64,000 nt of DNA from the NCBI GenBank assembly GCA_030447385.1, contig JAUJOY010000002.1, forward strand, positions 237,833 to 301,832, written 5' to 3'. This document shows positions 51,963-63,251 of this stretch, piece by piece. Position numbers and translations under genes: made by a program. The stretch's first letter is position 1, and each line of letters starts with the position of its first letter. This DNA is from Mycobacteriales bacterium. Its GTDB lineage: Bacteria; Actinomycetota; Actinomycetes; Mycobacteriales; SCTD01. The notes below the pieces were generated by a model, which saw only the letters and a program-made list of their open reading frames with translations, was not told the origin of the DNA and ran no database searches.

Positions 51963-52988
51963 GTGCGGATCGGTGTGCTGACCGGTGGTGGGGACTGCCC
52001 GGGCCTCAACGCGGTCATCCGGGCGGTCGTGCGCAAGGGCACCGAGACCCTCGGCCACGACTTCGTCGGCTTCCGCAACGGCTGGAAGGGTCCGCTGGAC
52101 GGGCTGACGATGCCGCTGGGGGTCGAGCAGACGCGGGGCATCCTGCCGCGCGGCGGCACCATCCTCGGGAGCAGCCGGACCAACCCGTTCCGGGTCGACG
52201 GCGGGATCGAGCGGGTGCGCGACAACCTCGCCGCCGCCGGGGTGGACGCGCTGGTGGCCATCGGCGGGGAGGACACCCTGGGGGTCGCCACCCGGCTGGC
52301 CAAGGAGGGGGTCACCGTCGTCGGGGTGCCGAAGACGATCGACAACGACCTCGGGGCGACCGACTACACCTTCGGCTTCGACACCGCGGTCCAGATCGCG
52401 GTGGACGCGATCGACCGGCTGCACACCACGGCGGAGTCCCACCACCGCGCGCTGGTCGTCGAGGTCATGGGCCGCCATGCGGGGTGGATCGCCCTGCACT
52501 CCGGGCTCGCCGGCGGCGCCAACGTCATCCTCATCCCGGAGCGCCCCTTCGACCTCGACGAGGTCTGCCGCTACGTCCAGGCCCGGTTCGAGAAGGAGTA
52601 CGCGCCGATCATCGTCGTCGCCGAGGGAGCGGTCCCGAAGGAGGGCCAGATGGCGACGCAGGAGAGCGAGCTCGACGCGTTCGGGCACGTGCGGCTCGGC
52701 GGGATCGGGCAGTTCCTCGAGCGCGAGATCGGCAGCCGGACCGGCAAGGAGGCCCGCGCCACCGTCCTGGGCTACGTGCAGCGCGGTGGCACCCCCACGG
52801 CGTACGACCGGGTGCTCGCGACCCGCTTCGGGCTGCACGCGGTGGACGCCGTCTCCGAGGGCGACAGCGGGGTGATGGTCGCCCTGCGTGGCACCCACAT
52901 CGTGCGGGTGCCCCTCGAGGAGGCCACCCGGGAGCTCAAGACCGTGCCCCTGGAGCGGTACGCCGAGGCCGAGGTGTTCTTCGGGTGA
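51963..52988 (+). CDS. 6-phosphofructokinase, probably PPi-dependent
   Basis: A 341-aa phosphofructokinase with VLTGGGDCPGLNAVIR, GGEDTLGVA, PKTIDNDL, VEVMGRHAGW and YVQRGGTPTAYDR. The residue after GGE is Asp and the residue before TIDND is Lys, where E. coli PfkA has Gly at both. Asp/Lys at these sites mark PPi-dependent enzymes such as that of Amycolatopsis methanolica. GTG 51963 is preceded by GGAGG. It lies near other central-metabolism genes (glpK, aroG). Confidence 0.9.
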   Translation: MRIGVLTGGGDCPGLNAVIRAVVRKGTETLGHDFVGFRNGWKGPLDGLTMPLGVEQTRGILPRGGTILGSSRTNPFRVDGGIERVRDNLAAAGVDALVAIGGEDTLGVATRLAKEGVTVVGVPKTIDNDLGATDYTFGFDTAVQIAVDAIDRLHTTAESHHRALVVEVMGRHAGWIALHSGLAGGANVILIPERPFDLDEVCRYVQARFEKEYAPIIVVAEGAVPKEGQMATQESELDAFGHVRLGGIGQFLEREIGSRTGKEARATVLGYVQRGGTPTAYDRVLATRFGLHAVDAVSEGDSGVMVALRGTHIVRVPLEEATRELKTVPLERYAEAEVFFG

Positions 52989-53012
52989 GGGTGTCCGCGT
53001 GAGGGTGTTCGC

Positions 53013-54678
<1,666 letters not shown>

Positions 54679-54692
54679 CGGGTCCGCAGCAG

Positions 54693-55283
54693 CTAGGGGA
54701 CGACCTCGTACGCGACCTGCAGCGTCCGGGTCCCGTCGGTCGCGCGCACGGTGTGCCGGCCCGGCTTGTCCGCCGGGTCCTCGGCCACGAGCTTGGTGGT
54801 GAAGGTCCCGTCGGGCTTGACCGCCACGACGGCCTTCGAGCCGGTCTCCTTGCCCTCGACACCGAGGTAGTCGAGCCGGACGGCCCCGTTGGCCCGCCAT
54901 CCCGTGCCGGAGACGAGCAGCTCGGCGCCGTTGCCTCCTGATGCGGGGTCGATCGTCAGGGAGAGCCGGTTGGGGTCGGGGGACGGGCTCGGGGAGGGGG
55001 AGGGCGAGGGTGGCGGGGGCGGCGGCGGCGGGGGCGGCGAGGGGATGATGAACACGCTGGTGACCGGTGCCGGCGCGGTCACCACCGGGGGGGAGATGAG
55101 CACCTCGGGCTTGGGCGGCTCCGGCGAGGGCAGCGCGACCGACCGCGACTCGGCCAGCGGCTCGGGCTTGCTGTCCCGGGTGAGCAGCAGGCCGACGCCG
55201 AGGCCCAGGCCGCCCGCGAGGATCAGCGCGAGGAGCACGAGCAGCGGCGAGAACAGCCGCGGCTCCTCGTCGTCCTCGTACAT
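54693..55283 (-). CDS. Membrane-anchored Pro-rich protein with Ig-like C-terminal domain
   Basis: A 196-aa protein: acidic N terminus MYEDDEEP, one membrane helix (LLVLLALILAGGLGLGVGLLLT), a long Pro/Ser linker with ten Pro in a row, and an 80-residue beta domain (GGNGAELLVSGTGWRANGAVRLDYLG) like an IPT/Ig fold. The ribosome site GGAGGA precedes ATG. Probably surface exposed; convergent with aroG. Function unknown. Confidence 0.72.
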   Translation of the reverse strand: MYEDDEEPRLFSPLLVLLALILAGGLGLGVGLLLTRDSKPEPLAESRSVALPSPEPPKPEVLISPPVVTAPAPVTSVFIIPSPPPPPPPPPPSPSPSPSPSPDPNRLSLTIDPASGGNGAELLVSGTGWRANGAVRLDYLGVEGKETGSKAVVAVKPDGTFTTKLVAEDPADKPGRHTVRATDGTRTLQVAYEVVP

Positions 55284-55387
55284 GTCCCTGTCCTCCTCCT
55301 GGCGCGCGGGCAGGATCCGGCCCCTGGTCGGCATGATGCCGCACGTCCGCCCTTCGGCAGGGCGACGCAACCTGGCTGTGACCTGCT

Positions 55388-56428
55388 CTAGGCCCTCGCG
55401 GACCCCGGGGTCGTGCGCCCCAGCAGCGCTGGCAGCAGCCGGCAGGCTTCGGCCAGCTCGTCGAGCGCCTCGCCGTACAGCGCCTGCGGCCCGTCGCAGA
55501 GCGCAGCGGTCGGGTCGGCGTGCACGTCGACCATGATCGCGTCCGCGCCGGCTGCCATCGCGGCCCGAGCCAGCGGCACGACGAGCTCGCGCTTGCCGGC
55601 GCTGTGCGAGGGGTCGACGACGACCGGCAGGTGGGACAGGGCGTGCACCATCGGGACCGCGCTGACGTCGAGGGTGTTGCGCACCGCGGTCTCGAAGGTC
55701 CGGATGCCCCGCTCGCACAGCACGATGTCGAGGTTGCCGCGCTGCGCGATGTACTCCGCGGCCATCAGCCACTCCTCGTAGGTGGCGGTCAGCCCGCGCT
55801 TGAGCAGCACCGGCTTGCTGACGCTGCCGACGGCTTGCAGGAGCGGGAAGTTCTGCATGTTGCGGGTGCCGATCTGGAGCATGTCGGCGTGCTCCGCCAC
55901 CTGCTTCACGTCGGCCGGGTCGACCACCTCGGTGACGACGGGCAGACCGGTGAGCTCGCGCGCCTCGGCCAGGATCTCCAGACCGCGAAGGCCCAGCCCC
56001 TGGAAGGCGTAGGGCGAGGTGCGCGGCTTGTAGGCCCCCCCGCGCAGCATCGTCGCGCCGGCGTCGCGCGCCATCGTCGCGGCCTCGAACGTCTGCTCGC
56101 GGGTCTCGACCGCGCACGGCCCGGCGATGAGCACGAAGGTGTCCGGCCCGATGTGCACGTTCCCGGCCGGGCCGACGGTGATCGTCGAGGCGTCCGGGTG
56201 GTTCTCGCGGCTGACCAGCTTGTAGGGCTTGGAGACCCGGACGACCTCGCCGACGCCCGGCATCGCCCGCAGGTTCAGGCCCTGGAAGGCGACGACGTCC
56301 CCGACCAGGCCGACGATGGTGCGCTGGACGCCGCGGCTGATGAAGGCCGAGCCGCCGGCGGCCTGCACCCTGGCGACCACCGCGTCGACCTCGTCGGGTG
56401 CCGCCCCCGGGCGCATGACGACGACCAT
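55388..56428 (-). CDS. aroF: Class I-beta DAHP synthase
   Basis: A 346-aa enzyme with an N-terminal ferredoxin-like domain ([22 protein letters not shown]) and a KDO8P/DAHP barrel: [50 protein letters not shown] and DPSHSAGKR. This is the Thermotoga/Bacillus-like I-beta class with a regulatory N-domain. Having it next to a class II isozyme suggests separate feedback control. Spans the full family length. Confidence 0.94.
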   Translation of the reverse strand: MVVVMRPGAAPDEVDAVVARVQAAGGSAFISRGVQRTIVGLVGDVVAFQGLNLRAMPGVGEVVRVSKPYKLVSRENHPDASTITVGPAGNVHIGPDTFVLIAGPCAVETREQTFEAATMARDAGATMLRGGAYKPRTSPYAFQGLGLRGLEILAEARELTGLPVVTEVVDPADVKQVAEHADMLQIGTRNMQNFPLLQAVGSVSKPVLLKRGLTATYEEWLMAAEYIAQRGNLDIVLCERGIRTFETAVRNTLDVSAVPMVHALSHLPVVVDPSHSAGKRELVVPLARAAMAAGADAIMVDVHADPTAALCDGPQALYGEALDELAEACRLLPALLGRTTPGSARA

Positions 56429-56502
56429 GAGCGGCGAGGCTACCCGTCCCGCCTCCTGCGGACCCGCGTGCGCACCGGCCCGGCCAGGAGCAGGATGGCC
56501 CA

Positions 56503-57156
56503 GTGACCCTCCTGTTCAGTCGCCTCGGCACGAGGAGGCGGGCGCCCCGCGAGGGGGTCCTTCCCGACCGCCTCCCCCCGGGTCAGCACCTGCCGCGCGG
56601 CTGGCCGGTGCTGCACTACGGCCCGGTCCCGACGTTCGACGAGCAGGCCTGGGAGCTGCAGGTCTTCGGGGCGACCGGGGACGGCACCGACGTGCGCATG
56701 GACTGGGCGCGCGTCTCGGCGCTGCCGCGGGTCGAGGTGCGCGGCGACCTGCACTGCGTGACGAAGTTCTCGGTGCTCGACAACGTCTGGACCGGGATCT
56801 GCGCCCGCACGCTGCTGTCCCTCGTGCCGCCCCATCCCGAGGTCTCGCACGTCATGGTCTGGGGGGAGTACGGCTACAGCGCCAACCTGCGCCTGGCCGA
56901 CGTCGCCGGCGGCTCGGCGGTCTTCGCCACCCACCGCAACGGCGAGCGCCTGACGCCCGAGCACGGCTTCCCGCTGCGCCTCGTCGTCCCGCACCTGTAC
57001 GCCTGGAAGGGCCCGAAGTGGGTGCGCGCGGTGGAGTACCTCACCGCCGACCGCCGGGGCTTCTGGGAGGAGCGCGGCTACCACAACGGCGCGGATCCCT
57101 GGCGCGAGCAGCGCTACAGCTATCAGGAGGTCCCCGGCGAGGGGCCGGACTTCTAG
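56503..57156 (+). CDS. Sulfite-oxidase-like molybdopterin oxidoreductase
   Basis: A 217-aa protein of the Oxidored_molyb family. WPVLHYGPVP opens the domain, GDLHCVTKFS contains the Cys that binds molybdenum, and VWGEYGYSANLRL and VVPHLYAWKGPKW follow. It has no signal peptide and no Mo-co dimerisation domain, so it belongs to the short YedY-like cytosolic group. Substrate unknown. Starts at GTG 56503, divergent from the aroF gene. Confidence 0.85.
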   Translation: MTLLFSRLGTRRRAPREGVLPDRLPPGQHLPRGWPVLHYGPVPTFDEQAWELQVFGATGDGTDVRMDWARVSALPRVEVRGDLHCVTKFSVLDNVWTGICARTLLSLVPPHPEVSHVMVWGEYGYSANLRLADVAGGSAVFATHRNGERLTPEHGFPLRLVVPHLYAWKGPKWVRAVEYLTADRRGFWEERGYHNGADPWREQRYSYQEVPGEGPDF

Positions 57157-57220
57157 CCCAGGACTTCTCCGGGCGGACGCCGCGACGGAACTGCCGCGCC
57201 CGGTCCCCCGTGCCCCGCCC

Positions 57221-58084
57221 TCAGCCGCCCGCACGCAGGGAGCACAGCAGGTCGATGTCGCGCCGGTGGGCGCCGGCGTCACCCGGGGTCTCGACCACGA
57301 TGGGAACCCCGCGCATCGCGGGGTGCCGGAACAGCTCGGCGAACGCGTCCTTGCCGATGCTGCCCTCGCCGATCGACTCGTGCCTGTCACGCCGCGAGCC
57401 CAGCGGGTCCTTCGAGTCGTTCGCGTGGACCAGCGCCAGCCGTCCCCGGCCGACGGCCTTGACCAGCGCGTCGAGGGTCTTCTTCATCCCGCCCGGCGCG
57501 GCCACGTCGTGCCCGGCCGCGAAGGCGTGGCAGGTGTCCAGGCAGACGCCGAGCATCGGGTGGCTCTCGAGCTGGGCGAACCACGGCTCGAGCTGCTGCA
57601 CGGTCGCGGCCAGCGGCTGGCCGCCACCTGCCATCGGCTCGACGAGCACCCGGGGGCCCGCCGGGTCTGCCTCCTCCAGCACCGGGAGCAGGTGGGTGCG
57701 CAGCTGCGCCATGGCCTGGTCGTGGTGGGCCTGCGCGATGGCGCTGCCGGCGTGGATCACCACGCCCCGCGCACCGAGTGCGGCCCCCCGCCGCAGCGCG
57801 TGCCGGACCGACTCGACCGAGCGGGTCAGGGTCGCCTCGGTCGGGGAGCCGAAGTTCACCAGGTAGGGCGCGTGCACGTACACCGGCACGGCGCCGGCGG
57901 CGCAGTCGCTGCGGAAGGCCTCGTCGAGCGCCGGATCGCCCGCGCTGGGGGCCCACCCGCGGGGGTTGGAGACGAAGATCTGCACGGCTCCGGCGCCGAT
58001 CTCCCTGGCGTACGCCAGCGCCGAGACCAGGCCGCTCCCCACCGGGATGTGGGAGCCGACCGCGGAGGGCTTGCGGGGAGGCAC
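57221..58084 (-). CDS. nfo: Endonuclease IV
   Basis: A 287-aa AP endonuclease of base-excision repair. VGSHIPVGSGL, QIFVSNPRGW, VHAPYLVNFGSP, VIHAGS, VCLDTCHAFAAG, HANDSKDPLGSRRDRHESIGEG and VETPGD are all in place and carry the three-zinc ligands. Full length for the family. It overlaps no other gene; the PASTA kinase gene lies 22 bases upstream on the same strand. Confidence 0.94.
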   Translation of the reverse strand: MPPRKPSAVGSHIPVGSGLVSALAYAREIGAGAVQIFVSNPRGWAPSAGDPALDEAFRSDCAAGAVPVYVHAPYLVNFGSPTEATLTRSVESVRHALRRGAALGARGVVIHAGSAIAQAHHDQAMAQLRTHLLPVLEEADPAGPRVLVEPMAGGGQPLAATVQQLEPWFAQLESHPMLGVCLDTCHAFAAGHDVAAPGGMKKTLDALVKAVGRGRLALVHANDSKDPLGSRRDRHESIGEGSIGKDAFAELFRHPAMRGVPIVVETPGDAGAHRRDIDLLCSLRAGG

Positions 58085-58106
58085 GCCGGACAGCGTCCCA
58101 GAGGGC

Positions 58107-59972
58107 TCAGAAGACGACCAGGGCGACCTTGGCGCCCTTGCGCACCTGCGTGCCGGCGGGCGGGTCGGAGGTGCGCACCCGCTCCGCGCGCCCGAAGCCG
58201 AAGACCTCCGGCACCAGGCCCAGCGCGGTCAGGGCGTCCTCGGCCTCCTTGCGGGGGCGGTCGACGAGGTTGGGGATCGTGACCAGCTCAGGGCCCTTGC
58301 TCACGCGCAGGGTCACGGTGGCCCCTCGCGCCGCCTTGCCCGAGCCCGGCGACTGCTCGACCACGACCCCCTTCGGGACGGTCTCGGAGAACACCTCGGT
58401 GACCGCCGCCTTGAAGCCGGCCTCGCTCACCGCCTTCTCCGCGACCCCCCGGGGCTTGCCCTGCACACCCGGCACGCCGAGCATCTCGACGCCCTTGCTC
58501 ACGACCAGCGCCACCTGCGTGTCCGGAGGGAGCTGCTGGGCGGCCGGGGGGTCGCTGGACAGCACGGTGCCCGGCTCGCGTGGGCTGAACTGCGAGGTGA
58601 CCGGCCCGACCCGCAGGCCGACGCCGGCCAGGGCCGCCGTGGCCTGCTCGGTGCTCATGCCCACCAGGTTGGGCAGGGTGCGCCGGTCGGGTCCGCGGGA
58701 CAGGACGAGCGTGACGGCGGAGCCCTTGCGCACCTCGTTGCCGGCCGCCGGGGTCTGCGCGAGCACCAGCCCGGGGGCGACCTCCTCGGAGAAGCGCTGC
58801 TCCGGGTCGGCGGCCACCTGCAGGCCGGCCGCCCGGAGCGTCTCCGTCGCTGCCTGCTCGCTCAGGCCGAGCACCGGCGGTGTCGCGGCGAAGCGGCCGT
58901 TGCCGAGGTACCAGCCGCCCGCCAGAGCCCCGGCCGCGAGGAGGCTGAGGACCAGCACCCACAGCAGCGGGCGCAGGCGCCGCCGTCGAGGCAGGGGCTC
59001 GACCGGTACGGGCGCCCGGTCCACCTGGCGCGGGACGATCAGCGTCGGGGACGTGACGCCCCGGCGCATGCCGGGAACCTCCGGGCGGGCCGCCGACAGC
59101 CGGGTGCGCACGGCGCGCAGCTCGCTCAGCAGGGCGGCGGCGTCCGGCGGCCGCGCGACCGGGTCGCGTCGGGTCGCGTGCACCACCAGCGCGTCGACGG
59201 CGGCCGGGATGCCCTCCACCACGGTGCCGGGCGGCGGCACGTCCTCGTGCACATGGCGGTAGGCCACCGTCATGGGGCTCTCCGAGACGAACGGCGGCCG
59301 GCCCGTGAGCAGCTCCCACAGCACGATGCCGACGGCGTAGACGTCCGTGCGCGGGTCGCTGCTGCCGTGCTGCACCTGCTCGGGAGCCAGGTAGGCCATG
59401 GTCCCCATGAGGAAGCCGGTCGTGGCCGTGAGGCTGCTCGTCGCGATGGCCCGGGCCAGCCCGAAGTCGGTCACCTTGACGCGGCCGTCGTCGCCGAGCA
59501 GGACGTTCTCGGGCTTGACGTCGCGGTGCACCAGCCCGGCGGCGTGCGCCGCCGCCAGCGCGCGGACCACCGGCTCGAGCACCTCGAGAGCGCGGGCGGG
59601 GGAGAGCGGACCGGAGTCACGCACCAGGTCGCGAAGGGTGCCGCCCGGGACGTGCTCCATGACCAGGTAGGCCGTGCCGGTCGCGGCGTCCGTGCCCTGG
59701 TCGTGGACCGAGACCACCTCCGGGCTGGACAGCCGGGCCGCTGCCCGCGCCTCCCGGGCGAACCGCTCCACGAAGTCGGGGTCCTCGGCGAGCGTTGCGC
59801 GCATGACCTTGACAGCGACCGGGCGGTCGAGCCGCGTGTCGGTGGCGGCGTAGACCGTGGCCATCCCGCCGCGCGCGATCAGGGTGTCGATGCGGTAGCG
59901 CCCGTCGAGGAGCAGGCCGACCAGCGTATCGGTGGCCGTGCCTGCAGCGGCGTCTCCGCCGACAGTGTCCAC
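58107..59972 (-). CDS. PASTA-domain Ser/Thr protein kinase (PknB/PknL-like)
   Basis: A 621-aa transmembrane kinase. The kinase domain has IARGGMATVY (Gly loop), VAVKVMR (Lys), HRDVKPENVLL (catalytic Asp) and DFGLA. After a basic linker and one membrane helix (LLWVLVLSLLAAGALAGGWYLG), four PASTA repeats fill the outside part, each with the PxVxG-type pattern. It senses peptidoglycan and phosphorylates cell-division and wall proteins. By position near aroG it corresponds to pknL. GTG 59972 is used; the track ORF adds 15 residues. Confidence 0.93.
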   Translation of the reverse strand: MDTVGGDAAAGTATDTLVGLLLDGRYRIDTLIARGGMATVYAATDTRLDRPVAVKVMRATLAEDPDFVERFAREARAAARLSSPEVVSVHDQGTDAATGTAYLVMEHVPGGTLRDLVRDSGPLSPARALEVLEPVVRALAAAHAAGLVHRDVKPENVLLGDDGRVKVTDFGLARAIATSSLTATTGFLMGTMAYLAPEQVQHGSSDPRTDVYAVGIVLWELLTGRPPFVSESPMTVAYRHVHEDVPPPGTVVEGIPAAVDALVVHATRRDPVARPPDAAALLSELRAVRTRLSAARPEVPGMRRGVTSPTLIVPRQVDRAPVPVEPLPRRRRLRPLLWVLVLSLLAAGALAGGWYLGNGRFAATPPVLGLSEQAATETLRAAGLQVAADPEQRFSEEVAPGLVLAQTPAAGNEVRKGSAVTLVLSRGPDRRTLPNLVGMSTEQATAALAGVGLRVGPVTSQFSPREPGTVLSSDPPAAQQLPPDTQVALVVSKGVEMLGVPGVQGKPRGVAEKAVSEAGFKAAVTEVFSETVPKGVVVEQSPGSGKAARGATVTLRVSKGPELVTIPNLVDRPRKEAEDALTALGLVPEVFGFGRAERVRTSDPPAGTQVRKGAKVALVVF

Positions 59973-60090
59973 GGGCCGCAGTCTAGGTCGGACGGGCCGG
60001 TGGCTCGGCAGGCGCACGGCCCGGCGCGCGGGCGGGCGGGCTGGTGGCTGCGCTCGTCGGCTGGGCTCGTCGGCGCGCGGGGGGCACAGC

Positions 60091-61035
60091 TCAGCCCTGG
60101 GGGAAGCGCTCGCGCAGCCGGTTCACGTCGCGGATGTAGTCCTCGGTCTGCGGCAGCAGGCCGCGGCGCGCGATGGATCCGGCTCCCTGGTAGTAGCCGG
60201 CCAGCACCATGTCCGACGTCGGGGCCGTGCGGGCCAGCTGACGCAGCAGCAGCACCCCGGCCGTGATGTTGTCCTGCGTGTCGAGCAGGTCCAGGGACCG
60301 TCGGTGCTGCCGGGACAGGACGCGCCCCGTCGAGGGCAGCACCTGCATCACCCCGATGGCGTCCACGCCTGACACGACGCGCTGCTGGAACCCGCTCTCG
60401 TGGTAGGCGACGGCCACCGCGAGGGACGGCGACACGCCGTGCTTGCGGGCGGTTCCCGCCACCATCCGGCGCACCTGCGCCTTCGAGGGGTGCTGGCGCT
60501 TCGCGAGGGTGGCGCGGTGGTCCGCGACCGAGCGCCGGACGCTGTCCGGGACCGCGACGCCCGCGTTCGTCGTGGGCACCCCGGCCAACGCGTCGGCGGG
60601 GGCGGCGGCGCCCGGGATCGTGAGGCGTCGCCCGATCTGCACGGTGGTGCCGCGCAGGGAGTTGCGTGCGGCCACCGCCCCGGCGTCGACCCCGTACGCG
60701 AGGGCGATCTCGCTCAGGGTGTCCCCGCGGCGCACCACGTGCGTGCGCTCAGCCTGCGCGCCGCCCGGCCCTGGCACCTGCAGCGTGCGGCCGGCGTAGA
60801 TCGTGCCGTGCCCGGGCAGGGCGTTGAGCTTCGCGAGCTCGGCCACAGTGGTGTTGTGCTCGCGCGCCAGGTCCCACAGCGTGTCCCCCGGCCGGATGGT
60901 GATCACGGCCGGGGCGCCCGCCGTCACCACCGCGGCGAGCGCCAGCAGCACCCCCAGCGTGCGGGGCGTGGCGCGTCGGCCGGCGTCGGCCGCGGCGGGG
61001 ACGGGCGAAGCGGGGTGATCGGCGGAGCGGGGCAT
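60091..61035 (-). CDS. Secreted LysM and lytic transglycosylase protein
   Basis: A 314-aa protein with an N-terminal hydrophobic helix ([18 protein letters not shown]), two LysM domains ([27 protein letters not shown] and [17 protein letters not shown]) and a C-terminal SLT domain with [13 protein letters not shown] carrying the catalytic Glu and VMQVLPSTG. It should cut peptidoglycan at the wall. Divergent from thiG. Confidence 0.92.
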   Translation of the reverse strand: MPRSADHPASPVPAAADAGRRATPRTLGVLLALAAVVTAGAPAVITIRPGDTLWDLAREHNTTVAELAKLNALPGHGTIYAGRTLQVPGPGGAQAERTHVVRRGDTLSEIALAYGVDAGAVAARNSLRGTTVQIGRRLTIPGAAAPADALAGVPTTNAGVAVPDSVRRSVADHRATLAKRQHPSKAQVRRMVAGTARKHGVSPSLAVAVAYHESGFQQRVVSGVDAIGVMQVLPSTGRVLSRQHRRSLDLLDTQDNITAGVLLLRQLARTAPTSDMVLAGYYQGAGSIARRGLLPQTEDYIRDVNRLRERFPQG

Positions 61036-61076
61036 GTGGCGGCCTCGAGAGGGTGTCAGCGGACGTTCCGCAACCG

Positions 61077-61106
61077 AACGTACGCATGCAGTGACACCTG
61101 TGACAA
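61077..61106 (-). promoter_or_regulatory. Candidate promoter of the LysM gene
   Basis: TTGTCA and TACGTT are 18 bases apart on the minus strand, about 42 bases before the ATG at 61035. It fits a sigma-70-type promoter; the TACGTT is a good actinobacterial -10. Confidence 0.45.
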
Positions 61107-61207
61107 GACGGGCCCGAGAAACGTCACGTTACGCATGGGATTCGCGCTTCGGGCTCCGCAACACGCCGGGGCTCCTCCCGCCCCCGCCGCCGTACGATGG
61201 TGCTGTC

Positions 61208-61316
61208 CAGACCGGGGAGCCCGAGGAGTCGGGCTGAGAGGCCGGCCGGTCGCCTCCGTGGCGGCACCGCCGGCGACCCGCAGCACCCGATCGGGGTCGT
61301 GCCCGCGTGGGGAGTC
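61208..61316 (+). promoter_or_regulatory. TPP (THI-box) riboswitch before thiG
   Basis: The RNA has the conserved parts in order: CGGGGAGCC, GGGCTGAGAG, a variable hairpin (CGGTCGCC...GGCGACC), ACCCG, then CCGATCGGGGTCGTGCC and GCGTGGGGA. This is the thiamine pyrophosphate aptamer. The final GGGGAG also serves as ribosome site for thiG at 61321, so ligand binding would hide it and block translation. TACGAT at 61193-61198 is the likely -10. Confidence 0.87.
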
Positions 61317-61320
61317 GTCA

Positions 61321-62106
61321 GTGTCCGAGCGTTCCTCCCAGTCGTGGTCGGTGGGCGACCTGGCCCTGTCGAGCCGGCTGCTGGTCGGCACCGGCAAGTT
61401 CCGGTCGTTCGAGGTGATGCGCGACGCCCTGCTCGCCTCGGGTGCGGACCTCGTCACGGTGGCCCTGCGGCGCGTCGACCTCACGGCCGGCCCGCAGGCG
61501 GGCGACGTCCTCGCGTACATCCCGCCCGGGATGCACCTGCTGCCCAACACCTCCGGCGCCGTGGACGCCGACGAGGCCGTGCGCCTCGCGCGCCTGGGCC
61601 GGGCCGGCACCGGGACGTCACTGGTCAAGCTCGAGGTGACGCCGGACCCGCGCACCCTCGCCCCCGATCCGATCGGGACGCTGCGCGCGGCGGAGCGGCT
61701 GGTGGCGGAGGGCTTCACCGTGCTGCCCTACTGCGGCGCCGATCCCGTGCTGTGCCGTCACCTCGAGGAGGCGGGCTGCGCGACGGTGATGCCGCTCGGC
61801 GCCTGGATCGGCAGCAACCGGGGGCTGCGCACCCGCGACGCGATCGAGGTCATCGTCGCGCAGGCGCACGTCCCGGTGGTGGTCGACGCGGGCCTGGGGG
61901 TGCCCAGCGACGCCGCCGAGGCGATGGAGGTCGGCGCCGACGCGGTCCTGGTCAACACCGCCATCGCCGTGGCCGCCGACCCGATGCGGATGGCCGAGGC
62001 GTTCGCGCTGGCGACCCGGGCCGGCCGGCTGGGCTACCTCGCCGGGCGCGGCGAGGTGCGCGACACCGCTTCGGCGTCGTCCCCGCTCACCGGCTTCCTG
62101 TCGTGA
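61321..62106 (+). CDS. thiG: Thiazole synthase
   Basis: A 261-aa TIM barrel that forms the thiazole phosphate of thiamine. LLVGTGKF near the start, the catalytic Lys in [41 protein letters not shown], and [32 protein letters not shown] are diagnostic. GTG 61321 follows the riboswitch directly. Its stop overlaps the thiH start (GTGA). In the track it is within a longer shadow ORF. Confidence 0.95.
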   Translation: MSERSSQSWSVGDLALSSRLLVGTGKFRSFEVMRDALLASGADLVTVALRRVDLTAGPQAGDVLAYIPPGMHLLPNTSGAVDADEAVRLARLGRAGTGTSLVKLEVTPDPRTLAPDPIGTLRAAERLVAEGFTVLPYCGADPVLCRHLEEAGCATVMPLGAWIGSNRGLRTRDAIEVIVAQAHVPVVVDAGLGVPSDAAEAMEVGADAVLVNTAIAVAADPMRMAEAFALATRAGRLGYLAGRGEVRDTASASSPLTGFLS

Positions 62107-63251
62107 GCGCCGCCCCCGGCCGGTTCGCCACCTACCTGGCCGGTCTGCCTCCCGCAACCGGCGCGGGCGAGGTCGACGGCGCCGCAGTCGACCTGGCGCT
62201 CGCCCGGCCGTCCCTGGGCTCCCTGCCGGTCCTGCTCTCGCCGGCCGTGCTGCCTCGGATCGAGGAGCTGGCGCAGCGGGCACGGGAGGTGACGCTGCAG
62301 CGCTTCGGCCGGGCGGTGCGGCTGTTCGCGCCGCTGTACGTCAGCAACGCCTGCCTGTCGAGCTGCACCTACTGCGGGTTCAGCCGCGACCTCGACGTGG
62401 TGCGCCGGACGCTGACCGTAGAGGAGGTGGTCGCCGAGGCGCAGGCCCTCACCGGGCGCGGCTTCCGCCACCTGCTGCTCGTCTCCGGCGAGCACCGGGT
62501 CGAGGTGTCGGCGGACTACCTCGTGGCCTGCCTCGACGCCCTTCGGCCCTTCGTGCCGTCGCTGTCGGTCGAGAGCCAGACCTGGAGCGACGACACCTAC
62601 GCCCGGCTCGTCGCTGCCGGCCTGGAGGGGGTCGTGCACTACCAGGAGACCTACGACCGGGCGCGCTACGCCGAGGTGCACCGGGCCGGGTGGAAGCGCG
62701 ACTACGACCGCCGGCTGAGCTCCACCGAACGTGCCGCCGAGGCAGGCGTGCGCCGGCTGGGGATCGGCGCGCTGCTCGGGCTGTCCGCCGACTGGCGGGC
62801 CGACGTGCTCGGCGTCGCTCGGCACGCGATGTGGCTCCAGCGGGAGTACTGGCGCACCGAGGTGACGGTGGCGCTGCCCCGCCTCCAGCCCTCCGCCGCG
62901 GGGCTCCCGCCGCTGGTGGCGGTCTCCGACGCGGAGTACGTGCAGGCGCTGTGCGCGCTTCGGCTGGCCGCGCCCGAGGTGGGCATCGTCCTGTCCACCC
63001 GGGAGCCGGCGCCGCTGCGGGACGGGCTGGCCCGGATCGCGGTCACCTCGATGAGCGCCGGCTCGTCCACCGAACCGGGCGGGTACCGCAGCCCCGGCGC
63101 GGCCCAGGAGCAGTTCAGCATCAGCGACGAGCGGACTCCGGCGCAGGTGGCGGCGATGCTGGATGCCGCCGGCTACGAGCCGGTGTGGAAGGACGCCTTC
63201 CCGCTCGTGCCGAGCGCATCCGGTGCGCCGCGATCTAGCATCCGCCGGTGA
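62103..63251 (+). CDS. thiH: 2-iminoacetate synthase (tyrosine lyase)
   Basis: A 382-aa radical SAM enzyme that splits tyrosine to give dehydroglycine for Thi[11 protein letters not shown] holds the 4Fe-4S ligands (C-x3-C-x2-C) and the BATS domain follows ([13 protein letters not shown]). [30 protein letters not shown] is typical of ThiH. Most aerobic actinobacteria use glycine oxidase ThiO instead. It is coupled to thiG upstream and to an oxidoreductase gene downstream by four-base overlaps. Confidence 0.93.
   Translation: MSAAPGRFATYLAGLPPATGAGEVDGAAVDLALARPSLGSLPVLLSPAVLPRIEELAQRAREVTLQRFGRAVRLFAPLYVSNACLSSCTYCGFSRDLDVVRRTLTVEEVVAEAQALTGRGFRHLLLVSGEHRVEVSADYLVACLDALRPFVPSLSVESQTWSDDTYARLVAAGLEGVVHYQETYDRARYAEVHRAGWKRDYDRRLSSTERAAEAGVRRLGIGALLGLSADWRADVLGVARHAMWLQREYWRTEVTVALPRLQPSAAGLPPLVAVSDAEYVQALCALRLAAPEVGIVLSTREPAPLRDGLARIAVTSMSAGSSTEPGGYRSPGAAQEQFSISDERTPAQVAAMLDAAGYEPVWKDAFPLVPSASGAPRSSIRR

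Noticed and set aside
61036-61200. c-di-AMP (ydaO) riboswitch before the LysM gene
   Set aside because: Wall hydrolase genes in actinobacteria often have one, but the conserved ydaO core bases are not found here.
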